Below, in pieces: positions 27,987-37,507 of a DNA stretch of 64,000 bases; the stretch's first letter is position 1; each line of letters starts with the position of its first letter. Below the pieces are notes generated by a model. That model worked only from the letters and a program-made list of their open reading frames with translations, was not told where the DNA came from and did no database searches. This stretch comes from Aeromonas sobria (lineage in GTDB: Bacteria > Pseudomonadota > Gammaproteobacteria > Enterobacterales > Aeromonadaceae): the NCBI RefSeq assembly GCF_000820145.1, contig NZ_CDBW01000006.1, positions 302,257 to 366,256 of the forward strand, in the 5' to 3' direction. The position numbers and the translations under genes were made by a program.

Positions 27987-29090
27987 ATGAGCGAAACAAA
28001 AATCAACCTGCTGGATCTTGATCGGGATGCCATGCGTGCCTTCTTCGTCGAACTGGGCGAGAAGCCATTCCGGGCAGATCAGATAATGAAGTGGATCTAT
28101 CACTTCGGTTGTGATGATTTCGATCAGATGACCAACGTCAACAAGGTGCTCAAGGATCGCCTCAAGGCGATGGCAGAGATCAAAGCGCCGGAGATCAGCC
28201 GGGAACAGCGCTCTTCTGATGGCACCATCAAGTGGGCCTTGCAGGTGGGTGATCAGGAAGTCGAGACGGTCTACATTCCCGAAGGCGATCGGGCCACCCT
28301 GTGTGTTTCTTCTCAGGTCGGCTGTGCGCTGGCGTGCAAGTTCTGCTCCACTGCCCAGCAAGGCTTTAACCGTAACCTGAAAGTGTCCGAGATCATCGGT
28401 CAGGTATGGCGTGCCGCCCGCGTGGTCGGTGGCAAGCGTCCCATCACCAACGTGGTGATGATGGGGATGGGCGAGCCGCTGCTCAACCTCGCCAACGTGG
28501 TGCCTGCCATGCGTCTGATGATGGATGATTACGGTTATGGTATCTCCAAGCGTCGTGTGACTATCTCGACCTCAGGGGTGGTACCGGCACTGGACATGCT
28601 GGGCGACCAGATCGATGTGGCATTGGCTATCTCCCTGCATGCGCCGAATGACAAGTTGCGCTCCGAGATCATGCCGATTAACGACAAGTACAACATTGAG
28701 GATTTCCTCGCTGGTGTCCGTCGTTATCTCGAAAAGTCCAATGCCAATGGTGGCCGGGTCACCGTGGAATATGTGCTGCTCGATCATATCAATGACGACA
28801 TGCAACATGCCCACGAACTGGCCAAAGTGCTCAAGGATACGCCGAGCAAGATCAACCTGATCCCGTTCAATCCCTTCCCGGGCAATCCTTATGGCAAGCC
28901 GAGCAACAGCCGTATCGATCGCTTCTCCAAGGTACTGATGGAGTACGGTTATACCGTGATTGTGCGCAAGACCCGTGGTGACGACATCGACGCCGCATGT
29001 GGTCAGCTGGTGGGGGACGTAATTGACCGTACCAAGCGAACTATCAAAAATCGGATGCAACAGGATGGGATTTCCGTCAAAATGGTTTAA
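27987..29090 (+). CDS. rlmN: Dual-specificity RNA methyltransferase RlmN
   Basis: 367 residues. A radical-SAM enzyme that methylates C2 of A2503 in 23S rRNA and A37 of some tRNAs. The cluster cysteines are in [16 protein letters not shown]; the C-terminal mechanistic cysteine is in [13 protein letters not shown]. The start at 27987 ([11 protein letters not shown]) has GAGG 6 nt upstream; a longer frame to 27966 is less likely. It heads the rlmN-pilW-rodZ-ispG run. Confidence 0.97.
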   Translation: MSETKINLLDLDRDAMRAFFVELGEKPFRADQIMKWIYHFGCDDFDQMTNVNKVLKDRLKAMAEIKAPEISREQRSSDGTIKWALQVGDQEVETVYIPEGDRATLCVSSQVGCALACKFCSTAQQGFNRNLKVSEIIGQVWRAARVVGGKRPITNVVMMGMGEPLLNLANVVPAMRLMMDDYGYGISKRRVTISTSGVVPALDMLGDQIDVALAISLHAPNDKLRSEIMPINDKYNIEDFLAGVRRYLEKSNANGGRVTVEYVLLDHINDDMQHAHELAKVLKDTPSKINLIPFNPFPGNPYGKPSNSRIDRFSKVLMEYGYTVIVRKTRGDDIDAACGQLVGDVIDRTKRTIKNRMQQDGISVKMV

Positions 29091-29101
29091 ATGCTAAGCC
29101 A

Positions 29102-29893
29102 TTGTATAGAAAGGGAATGGATACACGTACATTGATCGTAGTGGCAGCGCTCTGCGCGCTGCCCGGCTGTGTGACCGAGACCACTTACGCTGGCCAGAAT
29201 TCTACCCAGCGTGAAGTGGGTCCCGACCTTAAGGCGGCTGCCCAAACTCGCCTCGACCTGGGGATCCAGTACCTGCGTCAGGGCAATGCCGAGCAGGCCA
29301 AGTTCAATCTTGACCGCGCCCTCCAGTATGACCCCTCCAACTCTCAAATCCAGATTGGTTTCGCCTACTTCTATCAAACCGTAGGGGATTTCATTGCCGC
29401 TGAAAATCATTACAAGAATGCCCTTGCCATGGATCCGTCCAATGCTGACGCAATGAACAACTATGGTGCCTTTTTGTGTGATCGTGGCCGTTATGAGGAG
29501 GCGGATAAGGCCTTTAATCAGGCGGTGCAGCAGCCTGGCTACGTGAAAATCTCCGATACCTATGAAAATGCAGCGTTTTGCGCCCAGCAAAATCGCAGAA
29601 ATGATAAAGCAAGCGAGTACTATCGCTTGGCCTTGGGGTATAATCCCCGCAACCCAAGGTTATTGCTGGACTTGGCCGAGCTTTCCATGAAAGATGGCAA
29701 GCTGCCTGATGTGCAGTCCTACCTCGCTCGTTTTGCCGATGCGTCAGACGAGAACGAGGACAGTCTCTGGTTGAGATTGCGGCTGGCACAGGCGATGGAC
29801 AAACCGGCATTAATTCACCAATTCGGGACTGAGCTGGTAAGGCAATATCCCACTTCGCAACAAGCCAAGCGTTATTTATCCAATGACTACTGA
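29102..29893 (+). CDS. pilW: Type IV pilus biogenesis/stability lipoprotein PilW (PilF)
   Basis: 263 residues from a TTG at 29102, or 258 from the ATG at 29117; the AAAGGGA beside the ATG touches it, so the start is uncertain. A lipoprotein signal ends at LCALPGC. TPR repeats follow, e.g. GIQYLRQGNAEQAKFNLDRA and MNNYGAFLCDRGRYEEADKA. The family is an outer-membrane pilotin needed for the PilQ secretin. Its place between rlmN and rodZ is common in gammaproteobacteria. It overlaps rodZ by 11 nt. Confidence 0.88.
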   Translation: MYRKGMDTRTLIVVAALCALPGCVTETTYAGQNSTQREVGPDLKAAAQTRLDLGIQYLRQGNAEQAKFNLDRALQYDPSNSQIQIGFAYFYQTVGDFIAAENHYKNALAMDPSNADAMNNYGAFLCDRGRYEEADKAFNQAVQQPGYVKISDTYENAAFCAQQNRRNDKASEYYRLALGYNPRNPRLLLDLAELSMKDGKLPDVQSYLARFADASDENEDSLWLRLRLAQAMDKPALIHQFGTELVRQYPTSQQAKRYLSNDY

Positions 29894-30824
29894 ACAGCCA
29901 CACGATTTTCAAGACGACTCCCAGGCAGCAGGCCCAGGCCAATTGCTGCGCAACGCCCGTGAACAGCTTGGCTGGACACGAGAACAGGTTGCATCCCGCA
30001 TTCACCTTCGTCTGACCCTGATTGCTGCTATTGAATCGGATACTTACGACAAGAACACCTCCCATACGTTTATCCGCGGCTATTTGCGCTCCTATGCCAA
30101 GCTGGTCGGGATCCCGGATGAGACTATTCTTGCCGCTTACGACAAGCTGGGTCTGACGCCACCTGATAATATCGACATGCAAAGTTTCTCCCGCCGTTCC
30201 CGCCAGCAAGCCAATGACAGTCGGCTCAAGATGGTGACCTGGCTGGTGATCCTGGTGTTGATTGCGCTCTCCGTCGCCTGGTGGTGGCAGAGTACCGCCC
30301 GCCGTTCTGCCGGTGACGAAGCCCTTGCCGCAACCGAAATGAGCGCAACCGTCTCTGAGCCTGCAGCCGATCCGCAGCCCGAGATCATCAGCCCTGTCCT
30401 TATTGAGGGGACTGAGCCATCTGCTGCCGTTGGCACTGATGTGGCTGCACCTGTCTCCGCGGCAACTGGCACTCAAGCTGCAGCCCCTGTGGCTCCGGTG
30501 AATGGTGCCGTGGCTGATACCTCGGTGCCGAGTGCCGTGGTAGAACCAACAGCAGAGGCGGCTCAAGGTGAGTCAGCCAAGACGCCACAACTCAAGATGA
30601 GCTTCACCGCCGATTGCTGGCTGGATGTGAAAGATGGCAACGGCAAGACACTGTTCAGCGGTCTGAAAAAAGCCAATGACGAGTTGGTGCTGGAAGGTGC
30701 CGAGCCCCTCAAGTTCACCATTGGTGCGCCGATGGCGGTCAAGCTTGACTACAAGGGCACTTCGTTTGATATGAGTCGTTATAACAACGGCCGTACTGCT
30801 CGCTTCTCATTGCCGCAGGAGTAA
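29883..30824 (+). CDS. rodZ: Cytoskeleton protein RodZ
   Basis: 313 residues. The N-terminal helix-turn-helix domain (about 20-90, [20 protein letters not shown]) binds MreB. One membrane segment lies at about 113-133. A low-complexity Ala/Val/Pro linker follows (about 140-235), then the C-terminal periplasmic domain ([19 protein letters not shown]). It links MreB to the cell-wall elongation machine. It overlaps pilW at the start, and ispG follows 10 nt after. Confidence 0.94.
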   Translation: MTTEQPHDFQDDSQAAGPGQLLRNAREQLGWTREQVASRIHLRLTLIAAIESDTYDKNTSHTFIRGYLRSYAKLVGIPDETILAAYDKLGLTPPDNIDMQSFSRRSRQQANDSRLKMVTWLVILVLIALSVAWWWQSTARRSAGDEALAATEMSATVSEPAADPQPEIISPVLIEGTEPSAAVGTDVAAPVSAATGTQAAAPVAPVNGAVADTSVPSAVVEPTAEAAQGESAKTPQLKMSFTADCWLDVKDGNGKTLFSGLKKANDELVLEGAEPLKFTIGAPMAVKLDYKGTSFDMSRYNNGRTARFSLPQE

Positions 30825-30834
30825 CCTGTTTCCC

Positions 30835-31965
30835 ATGTCTGTTCACGAAAAATCCGCTCACGAATCTCCCATCATTCGTCGTAAATCCAGGCAGATCATG
30901 GTTGGTAATGTACCGGTCGGGGGCGATGCCCCCATTACGGTGCAAACCATGACCAACACCAAGACCACCGATGTGGCGGCGACCGTCGAGCAGATCCAGC
31001 GGATCGAGCGAGTTGGTGCCGATATTGTCCGTGTCTCTGTGCCGACCATGGAAGCGGCGGAAGCCTTCAAATTCATCAAGCAACAGACCCGTATCCCTAT
31101 CGTTGCCGATATCCACTTTGACTATCGCATAGCGTTGAAAGTGGCGGAGTATGGTGCTGATTGCCTGCGTATCAACCCGGGTAACATCGGCAACGAGCAG
31201 CGGGTACGTTCGGTGGTCGATTGTGCGCGCGATCTGAACATTCCGATCCGCATCGGCGTCAACGGCGGATCGCTGGAAAAAGATATCCAGGAGAAGTACG
31301 GCGAGCCGACCCCCGAGGCACTGGTGGAATCCGCCATGCGTCACGTCGAGTATCTGGATCGCCTTGATTTCCAGAACTTCAAGGTGAGTGTGAAAGCCTC
31401 CGATGTGTTCCTGGCAGTGGGAGCTTATCGCCTGCTGGCCAGACAGATTGAGCAGCCACTCCATTTGGGGATCACCGAGGCCGGTGGTTTTCGGGCTGGC
31501 GCGGTGAAATCGGCGGTCGGTCTTGGCATGCTGCTGGCGGATGGGATCGGCGATACCATTCGTATCTCCCTTGCCGCAGACCCGGTTGAAGAGATCAAAG
31601 TCGGGTTTGATATTCTCAAATCCCTGCGGATCCGCTCCCGTGGTATCAACTTTATTGCTTGTCCCTCCTGCTCCCGTCAGGAGTTCGATGTGATCGCTAC
31701 CGTCAATGCGCTGGAAGAGCGGCTCGAAGACATCATCACCCCGATGGATGTCTCCATCATCGGCTGTGTGGTCAATGGTCCGGGCGAAGCCTTGGTGTCC
31801 GATCTGGGATTGGCTGGCGCGGCCAACAAGAGCGCCTTCTACGAAGGGGGCCTGCGGGTCGATCGGCTCGATAACAAGGATCTGATCCCGATCCTGGAGC
31901 GGCGCATTCGTGCCAGAGCCGCCATGCTGGACCCCGCCAACCAGATCCTGGTGGGCAAGGATTGA
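30835..31965 (+). CDS. ispG: 4-hydroxy-3-methylbut-2-en-1-yl diphosphate synthase
   Basis: 376 residues. The sixth enzyme of the MEP isoprenoid pathway, a [4Fe-4S] protein. Ligands are in [13 protein letters not shown] and [11 protein letters not shown] (three cysteines plus the glutamate). The N-terminal barrel has [20 protein letters not shown]. It follows rodZ closely and ends before a weak hairpin and the hisS promoter. Confidence 0.98.
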   Translation: MSVHEKSAHESPIIRRKSRQIMVGNVPVGGDAPITVQTMTNTKTTDVAATVEQIQRIERVGADIVRVSVPTMEAAEAFKFIKQQTRIPIVADIHFDYRIALKVAEYGADCLRINPGNIGNEQRVRSVVDCARDLNIPIRIGVNGGSLEKDIQEKYGEPTPEALVESAMRHVEYLDRLDFQNFKVSVKASDVFLAVGAYRLLARQIEQPLHLGITEAGGFRAGAVKSAVGLGMLLADGIGDTIRISLAADPVEEIKVGFDILKSLRIRSRGINFIACPSCSRQEFDVIATVNALEERLEDIITPMDVSIIGCVVNGPGEALVSDLGLAGAANKSAFYEGGLRVDRLDNKDLIPILERRIRARAAMLDPANQILVGKD

Positions 31966-31972
31966 ACAAATA

Positions 31973-32000
31973 GGGGCCACCTTGGGTGGCCCTCGTTCCA
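31973..32000 (+). terminator. Possible terminator after ispG
   Basis: GGGCCACC, loop TTG, GGTGGCCC, but only a weak T-poor tail (TCGTTCC). Confidence 0.4.
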
Positions 32001-32038
32001 GGTGACTGATTTTACATCCCGCATACGGATTCTCTGAT

Positions 32039-32067
32039 TTTACCTCGGGGGTGAAAATCCCTATAAT
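32039..32067 (+). promoter_or_regulatory. hisS promoter
   Basis: TTTACC (32039-32044), a 17-nt spacer, and consensus TATAAT (32062-32067), about 36 nt before the start codon. No T-box or attenuator was seen. Confidence 0.75.
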
Positions 32068-32103
32068 GCGGCCAAATTTTACCTCTTTTTCTCGAGTATC
32101 AAC

Positions 32104-33381
32104 GTGGCAAAACAGATCCAAGCTATTCGCGGTATGAATGATTGCCTGCCGGAGCAGAGCCCGGTATGGCAGAAGGTTGAACAGATCCTGCGCCAGGTCG
32201 TTGCCAGCTATGGCTACAGCGAAGTGCGCATGCCGATTGTCGAGCAGACCCACCTGTTCAAGCGCGCCATCGGTGAAGTGACCGACGTGGTCGAAAAAGA
32301 GATGTACTCCTTTGATGACCGCAACGGCGACAGCCTGAGCCTGCGTCCAGAAGGAACTGCCAGCTGCGTCCGCGCCGGTATCGAGCATGGCCTGCTTTAT
32401 AACCAGGAACGCCGGATGTGGTACATGGGCCCCATGTTCCGTCACGAGCGTCCCCAGAAGGGCCGTTATCGCCAGTTCCACCAATTCGGTGTCGAGCTGT
32501 TTGGCATCAACGGGCCGGATATTGACGCCGAGCTTATCATGCTGACCCACCGCCTGTGGCGCCTGTTTGGCATCAGCGATAATGTCACCCTGCAGCTCAA
32601 TACTTTGGGTCAGAGCGCCGAACGTGCCGCTTATCGCGATGCACTGGTGGCCTATCTGGAGCAGTACAAGGATCAGCTGGACGAAGAGAGCCAGCGCCGT
32701 ATGTACAGCAACCCGCTGCGGGTGCTCGACTCCAAAGACCAAAAAGTGCAGGCCATTTTGGTTAATGCTCCCCGTCTGTTCGACCACTTGGGCGAAGAGA
32801 GTCTGGCTCACTTCGAGGGGCTCAAGCGCCTGCTCACCTCTGCCGGTATCGCGTTTGAAGTGAACGAACGCCTGGTGCGCGGCCTTGACTACTACAACCT
32901 GACCGTGTTCGAGTGGGTCACTACCAGCCTGGGTGCCCAGGGCACCGTCTGTGCCGGTGGTCGCTACGATGGTCTGGTTGAGCAGCTCGGTGGTCAGGCG
33001 ACCCCGGCAGTTGGCTTTGCCATGGGCATGGAGCGTCTGGTATTGATGCTGGAGACCCTCGAGCTCAATGGTGATATCCGTCCTGCGGTGGATGTTTATC
33101 TGGCCATGGTGGGTGAGGGGACCGAGCAGGCTGGCTTCCAACTGGCCGAGCGGTTGCGCGATGCGCTGCCTGATTTGCGCCTGATGAGCCACTGCGGTGG
33201 CGGCAACTTCAAGAAACAACTCAAACGTGCCGACAAGAGCGGCGCGTCTATCGCCCTGATCCTTGGTGAAACCGAGGTGCAAAACGGGGAGATCACTATC
33301 AAATACCTGCGTGGTCAGGCTGAGCAACAGACCGTCAAGGTTGACGCCGCCATCGCCCTGCTGGCAGCCAAAGGAGAGTAA
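32104..33381 (+). CDS. hisS: Histidyl-tRNA synthetase
   Basis: 425 residues, class II synthetase, starting at GTG. Visible are the N-terminal [16 protein letters not shown], motif 2 around [19 protein letters not shown], the histidine-specific [13 protein letters not shown] and motif 3 near [13 protein letters not shown], followed by the C-terminal anticodon domain. It has its own promoter, and yfgM follows 3 nt after the stop. Confidence 0.98.
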   Translation: MAKQIQAIRGMNDCLPEQSPVWQKVEQILRQVVASYGYSEVRMPIVEQTHLFKRAIGEVTDVVEKEMYSFDDRNGDSLSLRPEGTASCVRAGIEHGLLYNQERRMWYMGPMFRHERPQKGRYRQFHQFGVELFGINGPDIDAELIMLTHRLWRLFGISDNVTLQLNTLGQSAERAAYRDALVAYLEQYKDQLDEESQRRMYSNPLRVLDSKDQKVQAILVNAPRLFDHLGEESLAHFEGLKRLLTSAGIAFEVNERLVRGLDYYNLTVFEWVTTSLGAQGTVCAGGRYDGLVEQLGGQATPAVGFAMGMERLVLMLETLELNGDIRPAVDVYLAMVGEGTEQAGFQLAERLRDALPDLRLMSHCGGGNFKKQLKRADKSGASIALILGETEVQNGEITIKYLRGQAEQQTVKVDAAIALLAAKGE

Positions 33382-33384
33382 GCT

Positions 33385-34035
33385 GTGGAAGTTTATACCA
33401 CCGAAGAACAACAGGTTGAGGTTATCAAGGAGTGGTGGAAAGAGAACGGGACCTCGGTGATCGCCGGGACCGTGATCGGCTTGGTCGGCCTGTTCGGCTG
33501 GCGCTACTACAACCAGCATCAACAAGAGTCCATGGAAGCTTCCTCCCAAGCTTACAACCAGGCAATTGAACAACTGGTCAAAGCTGACGCTGCCGGTTTC
33601 GAGCAGGCACAACAGTTTGTCACTGCCAACAAGGGTGACTCCTACGGTGAGCTGGCCGCCCTGCAACTGGCGGCGGCTGCCGTCAAAGCGGGCAAGCTGG
33701 ATCTGGCTGCCGAGCAGCTGACCCTGGTGGCCACCAGTGGTGACGAGAGCATTCGCCCCATCGCTGCTCTGCGCCTGGCCCGGGTGCTGAATGATCAGGG
33801 CAAGGCCGATGAGGCGTTGGCCAAGCTTGGCACTATTACCAGTGATGCCTTCAAAGCCCAAGTCGCGGAAGTGCGTGGCGATATCCTGCAAAAGCAGGGC
33901 AAGAGCGAAGAAGCCCGTGATGCTTATCAGGCTGCCGCAGATGCTGGCGGCCTGCAAAGCAGCCAGGAACTCAAACTGAAGATGGACGACCTGGCCTTGC
34001 CGGCCGTGGTAATGGGTGAGGCACCGGATGCGTAA
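33385..34035 (+). CDS. yfgM: YfgM, ancillary SecYEG translocon subunit
   Basis: 216 residues from a GTG with GGAGAG about 8 nt upstream. One membrane segment (about 22-41, SVIAGTVIGLVGLFGWRYY) is followed by a TPR-like periplasmic domain. In E. coli YfgM binds the translocon and PpiD and helps pass envelope proteins to chaperones. It overlaps bamB by 8 nt. Confidence 0.92.
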   Translation: MEVYTTEEQQVEVIKEWWKENGTSVIAGTVIGLVGLFGWRYYNQHQQESMEASSQAYNQAIEQLVKADAAGFEQAQQFVTANKGDSYGELAALQLAAAAVKAGKLDLAAEQLTLVATSGDESIRPIAALRLARVLNDQGKADEALAKLGTITSDAFKAQVAEVRGDILQKQGKSEEARDAYQAAADAGGLQSSQELKLKMDDLALPAVVMGEAPDA

Positions 34036-35212
34036 TCTATTCAAGATGGTAGCGCTGGGGGCTGCGGTCTCCTTCGCCCTGCAGGGATGCTCTCTGTTCA
34101 GTTCGGAAGAAGATCTCAACCCGATGGCACCGCTGCCCCAGGTTGAATCTGCCTTCAGTGCTGACACGGACTGGTCTGCGACGGTCGGTGACGGGATCGG
34201 TAACTTCTACTCCCAGCTCAAGCCGGTGGTGGAAGAGGAGCATATCTATGCTGCTGCCCGTGGTGGTGATGTCACCGCCTTCGATCGTGTCAGTGGCGAT
34301 CGTCTGTGGACCGTTGACCTGGCGGATCTGCCGGTCAATGCCGACAAGCGCAGCGCTCGCCTTTCCGGTGGTCTGGTCTCCCGTTACGGCAAGCTGTTCC
34401 TCGGTTCCGAAAATGGCGTTGTCTATGCCCTGAACGCAGACAACGGCGAGGTGCTGTGGCAGACCAATGTGCCCGGTGAAGTGGTTGCCAGCCCGGCGGT
34501 GGAAGATGGCCGGGTGGTGGTGCTGACCACCTCTGGCCGCCTGATTGCGCTCGATACCGATGAGGGCAAGCTGCAATGGTCGCTCTCCGAAGAGCAGCCC
34601 CCGCTGACCCTGCGCAGTGCTGGTGCGCCGGTGATTACCAATGGTGCGGTGATTTACGGTCGTGCCGATGGCAAAGTGGGCATTGCCCTGCTGGCCAACG
34701 GTCAGCCGGTTCGTCAATCCAAGGTGGCGGATCCCCGTGGTGCCACTGAGCTTGACCGTATGGTCGACGTCGATGCCAGCCCGCTGATCGCCGGCGATGA
34801 GCTCTATGCCATTGCCTACAATGGTCAGCTGATGGCACGCAAGCTGATGACCGGTGACGAGGTGTGGAAGCGCAAGTATTCCGGCTATCGCGATCTGGCG
34901 ATGACCGGTAATGCCATCGTGCTGACCGACAGCCGCAGCCACCTGTTTGCAGTCGATCGTCGCAATGGCCTGGAGTTGTGGTCTAATACCAAGCTGGAGA
35001 ATCGTACCGTCACTGCACCAGTCATCTTTGGTGACTATGTGGTGGTGGGTGATGTGGAAGGATACCTGTATTGGCTGGATCGTACCGACGGTACCATCAA
35101 GGCGATGCAGCAGCTCGATAGCAGTGGTCTCTACGCCGCCCCGCTGGTGGATGGTGACACCCTGTATGTGCAGAGCCGTGACGGCAAGTTGTACGCCCTC
35201 AAGCGTCCTTGA
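34028..35212 (+). CDS. bamB: Outer-membrane assembly lipoprotein BamB
   Basis: 394 residues from the ATG at 34028 (GAGG 6 nt upstream); an in-frame GTG at 34016 is less likely. A lipoprotein signal ends at FALQGC (Cys about residue 21). An eight-bladed beta-propeller follows, with repeated PQQ-type blades such as GSENGVVYALNADNGEVLWQ. It supports BamA in folding outer-membrane proteins. Neighbours yfgM and der are as in E. coli. Confidence 0.96.
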   Translation: MRNLFKMVALGAAVSFALQGCSLFSSEEDLNPMAPLPQVESAFSADTDWSATVGDGIGNFYSQLKPVVEEEHIYAAARGGDVTAFDRVSGDRLWTVDLADLPVNADKRSARLSGGLVSRYGKLFLGSENGVVYALNADNGEVLWQTNVPGEVVASPAVEDGRVVVLTTSGRLIALDTDEGKLQWSLSEEQPPLTLRSAGAPVITNGAVIYGRADGKVGIALLANGQPVRQSKVADPRGATELDRMVDVDASPLIAGDELYAIAYNGQLMARKLMTGDEVWKRKYSGYRDLAMTGNAIVLTDSRSHLFAVDRRNGLELWSNTKLENRTVTAPVIFGDYVVVGDVEGYLYWLDRTDGTIKAMQQLDSSGLYAAPLVDGDTLYVQSRDGKLYALKRP

Positions 35213-35234
35213 TCGTCCGTTAATGTGAATATCC

Positions 35235-35264
35235 GGCTCCTGGCTTTTTGGCCAGGAGCCTTTG
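35235..35264 (+). terminator. Terminator after bamB
   Basis: A perfect 10-bp stem (GGCTCCTGGC/GCCAGGAGCC), loop TTTTTG, then TTTGTCGTCTT. The U-run is broken, so read-through into der is possible. Confidence 0.75.
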
Positions 35265-35286
35265 TCGTCTTGAGAATGAGGCTTTT

Positions 35287-36777
35287 ATGACTCCTGTAGT
35301 AGCCCTGGTGGGCCGCCCCAATGTGGGGAAATCCACCCTGTTTAACCGCTTGACCCGTACTCGGGATGCCTTGGTCGCCGATTTTCCCGGTCTGACCCGG
35401 GACCGTAAATACGGTCAGGCGAAGTTGGGCGAGCTGGAATTTATCGTGGTCGATACCGGTGGTATCGATGGCTCCGAAGAGGGGATCGAGCTGAAGATGG
35501 CCGAGCAATCCCTGCTGGCCATCGAAGAAGCCGATGTGGTGCTGTTTATGGTGGATGCCCGTGCCGGTATGACTGCGGCGGATCAAGCCATCGCTGAACA
35601 CCTGCGCAAGACCCACAAAAAGGTGTTTCTGGTTGCTAACAAAACCGATGGCATCGACGGTGATTCCGCAGTGTCCGAGTTTTACGCCCTGGCGCTGGGT
35701 GATGTCTATCAAATCGCCGCTGCCCACGGTCGTGGTGTGCTGAGCCTGTTCGAACTGGCGCTGGCTCCCCACCTGGAAACCCTGGTCGACGCCGTTACCG
35801 ATGAAGATGCGCAGGAAGAAGAGGAGGACTTCGACGAAGAAGCCCTGCTGCGCATGGTAGCTGCTGGTGATCTGGATACCCGGGAAGATACCAAAGAGAC
35901 CCCGTTTGCCGACCTGCCCATCAAGTTTGCCATCGTCGGTCGTCCTAACGTCGGTAAATCGACCCTGACCAACCGTATGCTCGGCGAAGATCGGGTCATC
36001 GTTTATGACATGCCCGGCACCACCCGTGACTCCGTCTATATCCCGATGGAGCGTGACGAGCAGAAGTACGTCATTATCGACACCGCCGGTGTGCGTCGTC
36101 GTGGCAAGGTGCACGAGACGGTGGAGAAGTTCTCCGTCATCAAGACCCTCAAGGCCATTGAAGATGCCAACGTCTGCCTGCTGGTGATCGATGCCCAGGA
36201 GACCATCACCGATCAGGATCTCAGCATCCTTGGCTTTGTGCTCCACTCCGGCCGCTCAGTGGTATTGGTAGTCAACAAGTGGGACGGTCTGGATCAGAAA
36301 GTAAAAGAAGATGTAAAGAACGAGCTGGAACGTCGCTTGGGCTTTATCGACTTTGCCCGCGTCCACTTCATCTCCGCTCTGCATGGCAGTGGGGTCGGCC
36401 ACCTGTTTGAGTCGATTCAGGAGGCGTACCAGTCGGCGACCCGTCGTACCAGTACCGCCATGTTGACCCGCATCATGCAGATGGCGCAGGAAGATCACCA
36501 GCCGCCGATGGTTAACGGTCGCCGCGTCAAGCTCAAGTATGCCCATGCCGGTGGTTACAACCCGCCGCGTATCGTGATCCACGGTAACCAGCTGAACGAC
36601 TTGCCCGATTCCTACAAGCGTTACCTGATCAACTACTTCCGCAAGTCCCTCAAGATCATGGGTACTCCGATCCGGGTTGAATTCCAGGAATCGGCCAACC
36701 CGTTTGAAGGCAGAAAAAATACCATGACCCTGAGTCAGGAACGGCAGCGTAAACGTCTGCTGAAGATGAAGAAATAA
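35287..36777 (+). CDS. der: GTPase Der (EngA), ribosome assembly
   Basis: 496 residues with two tandem G domains, each starting with GRPNVGKST (about residues 9 and 213), and a C-terminal KH-like domain that binds 50S precursors. The acidic linker between the G domains ([16 protein letters not shown]) is marked. The start at 35287 fits the family; a longer frame to 35248 runs back into the terminator. Confidence 0.97.
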   Translation: MTPVVALVGRPNVGKSTLFNRLTRTRDALVADFPGLTRDRKYGQAKLGELEFIVVDTGGIDGSEEGIELKMAEQSLLAIEEADVVLFMVDARAGMTAADQAIAEHLRKTHKKVFLVANKTDGIDGDSAVSEFYALALGDVYQIAAAHGRGVLSLFELALAPHLETLVDAVTDEDAQEEEEDFDEEALLRMVAAGDLDTREDTKETPFADLPIKFAIVGRPNVGKSTLTNRMLGEDRVIVYDMPGTTRDSVYIPMERDEQKYVIIDTAGVRRRGKVHETVEKFSVIKTLKAIEDANVCLLVIDAQETITDQDLSILGFVLHSGRSVVLVVNKWDGLDQKVKEDVKNELERRLGFIDFARVHFISALHGSGVGHLFESIQEAYQSATRRTSTAMLTRIMQMAQEDHQPPMVNGRRVKLKYAHAGGYNPPRIVIHGNQLNDLPDSYKRYLINYFRKSLKIMGTPIRVEFQESANPFEGRKNTMTLSQERQRKRLLKMKK

Positions 36778-36783
36778 GCCCTG

Positions 36784-36815
36784 GCGGCTGCCCTCACCGG
36801 CAGCCGCTTTGTTAT
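36784..36815 (+). terminator. Terminator after der
   Basis: GCGGCTGCC, loop CTCACC, GGCAGCCGC, then TTTGTTATT. Confidence 0.8.
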
Positions 36816-36901
36816 TCCCCCTGCAGTGGCGTTAGGTCCGGCGGGGAGGGGAACCCGCCATGGGCAAGCCCATCGCAGGTTCACTTTATGAGGAGTCGAC
36901 A

Positions 36902-37126
36902 ATGGAAGCCCTGCTTTGCCCATCATGCCAGGCTGAACTGGATGCCCGTAGCAAGGAGCAAACCTGTGGCCAGTGCCAGGCCCATGTTCGCGTCACGGCC
37001 ATCTGCCCCACCTGCCAGCAGGAGCTGGAGCGTCTCCAGGCATGCGGAGCGGTGGATTACTTCTGCAACCACTGCAACTCGCTGGTATCCAAGCGGACGG
37101 TACAGTTCAAGGCTGCGCTGGCGTAA
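36902..37126 (+). CDS. yfgJ: YfgJ-like zinc-ribbon protein
   Basis: 74 residues with four CxxC knuckles (LCPSCQ, TCGQCQ, ICPTCQ, FCNHCN), enough for two zinc sites. The motif ERLQACGAVDYFCNHC matches E. coli YfgJ, whose gene also lies next to der. Function unknown. The ATG at 36902 has GAGGAG 6 nt upstream. Confidence 0.85.
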   Translation: MEALLCPSCQAELDARSKEQTCGQCQAHVRVTAICPTCQQELERLQACGAVDYFCNHCNSLVSKRTVQFKAALA

Positions 37127-37150
37127 GACGTTAGTCAGGTGAGAATGAAG

Positions 37151-37178
37151 ATAAAAAAACCCGGCTAATGCCGGGTTT
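37151..37178 (-). terminator. Terminator of the small basic gene; may also serve yfgJ
   Basis: On the minus strand AAACCCGGC, ATTA, GCCGGGTTT, then a run of T. The stem starts at the stop codon of the 48-residue gene. In the plus direction the T-run is short (TTTA). Confidence 0.8.
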
Positions 37179-37323
37179 ATGCTGTTGGTTCTGCAATAAG
37201 CAAGGTATATGAACGATTTCTGCGCCACAGGTTGCGCTTGATGTCATTAAGCTTGAGTTTACGTCTGGGGCTCCAGCCGCTCTTTGCTTTTCTGACCAGA
37301 CTGATTTTTCTACGTTTTTGCAT
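37177..37323 (-). CDS. 48-residue very basic hypothetical protein
   Basis: Starts MQKRRKISLVRK and has many Arg/Lys spread along its length (SGWSPRRKLKLNDIKRNL, WRRNRS), with a neutral C-terminus LLIAEPTA. There is no signal or membrane segment. Evidence for a real gene: GGAGGAG 6 nt before the ATG and a strong terminator right at the stop. It lies 184 nt downstream of mltF on the same strand with no clear terminator between. The family was not recognised; a nucleic-acid or ribosome-binding role would fit the charge but is a guess. Confidence 0.65.
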   Translation of the reverse strand: MQKRRKISLVRKAKSGWSPRRKLKLNDIKRNLWRRNRSYTLLIAEPTA

Positions 37324-37344
37324 CTTGGTCTCCTCCCAATCGGG

Positions 37345-37369
37345 TGGCCATCCTGGCCATCCTGGCCAT
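37345..37369. repeat. Short tandem repeat upstream of the small basic gene
   Basis: TGGCCATCC at 37345 and 37354, with a third partial copy at 37363 (period 9 nt). It begins 22 nt before the small gene's start codon. Confidence 0.7.
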
Positions 37370-37507
37370 GGGTCATTGATGGAGCCCATCAGAAATTGCT
37401 GTTATTGAAAATATCAAGATGATGAAAACAATGCGATTTCGGATAGGCTCCGATGTAATCAGATGGTAACAGAGAAGTTTGCCTGAAAATAGCCGAATAA
37501 TGGCTTG

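Noticed and set aside
31966..32103. T-box or his-type attenuator before hisS
   Set aside because: Only a normal promoter and a short leader were seen; no specifier or histidine-rich leader peptide.
30739..34167. Very long minus-strand open frame (1142 codons) opposite ispG, hisS and yfgM
   Set aside because: It is a mirror of several well-supported genes and matches no family; long antisense frames are common in this base composition.
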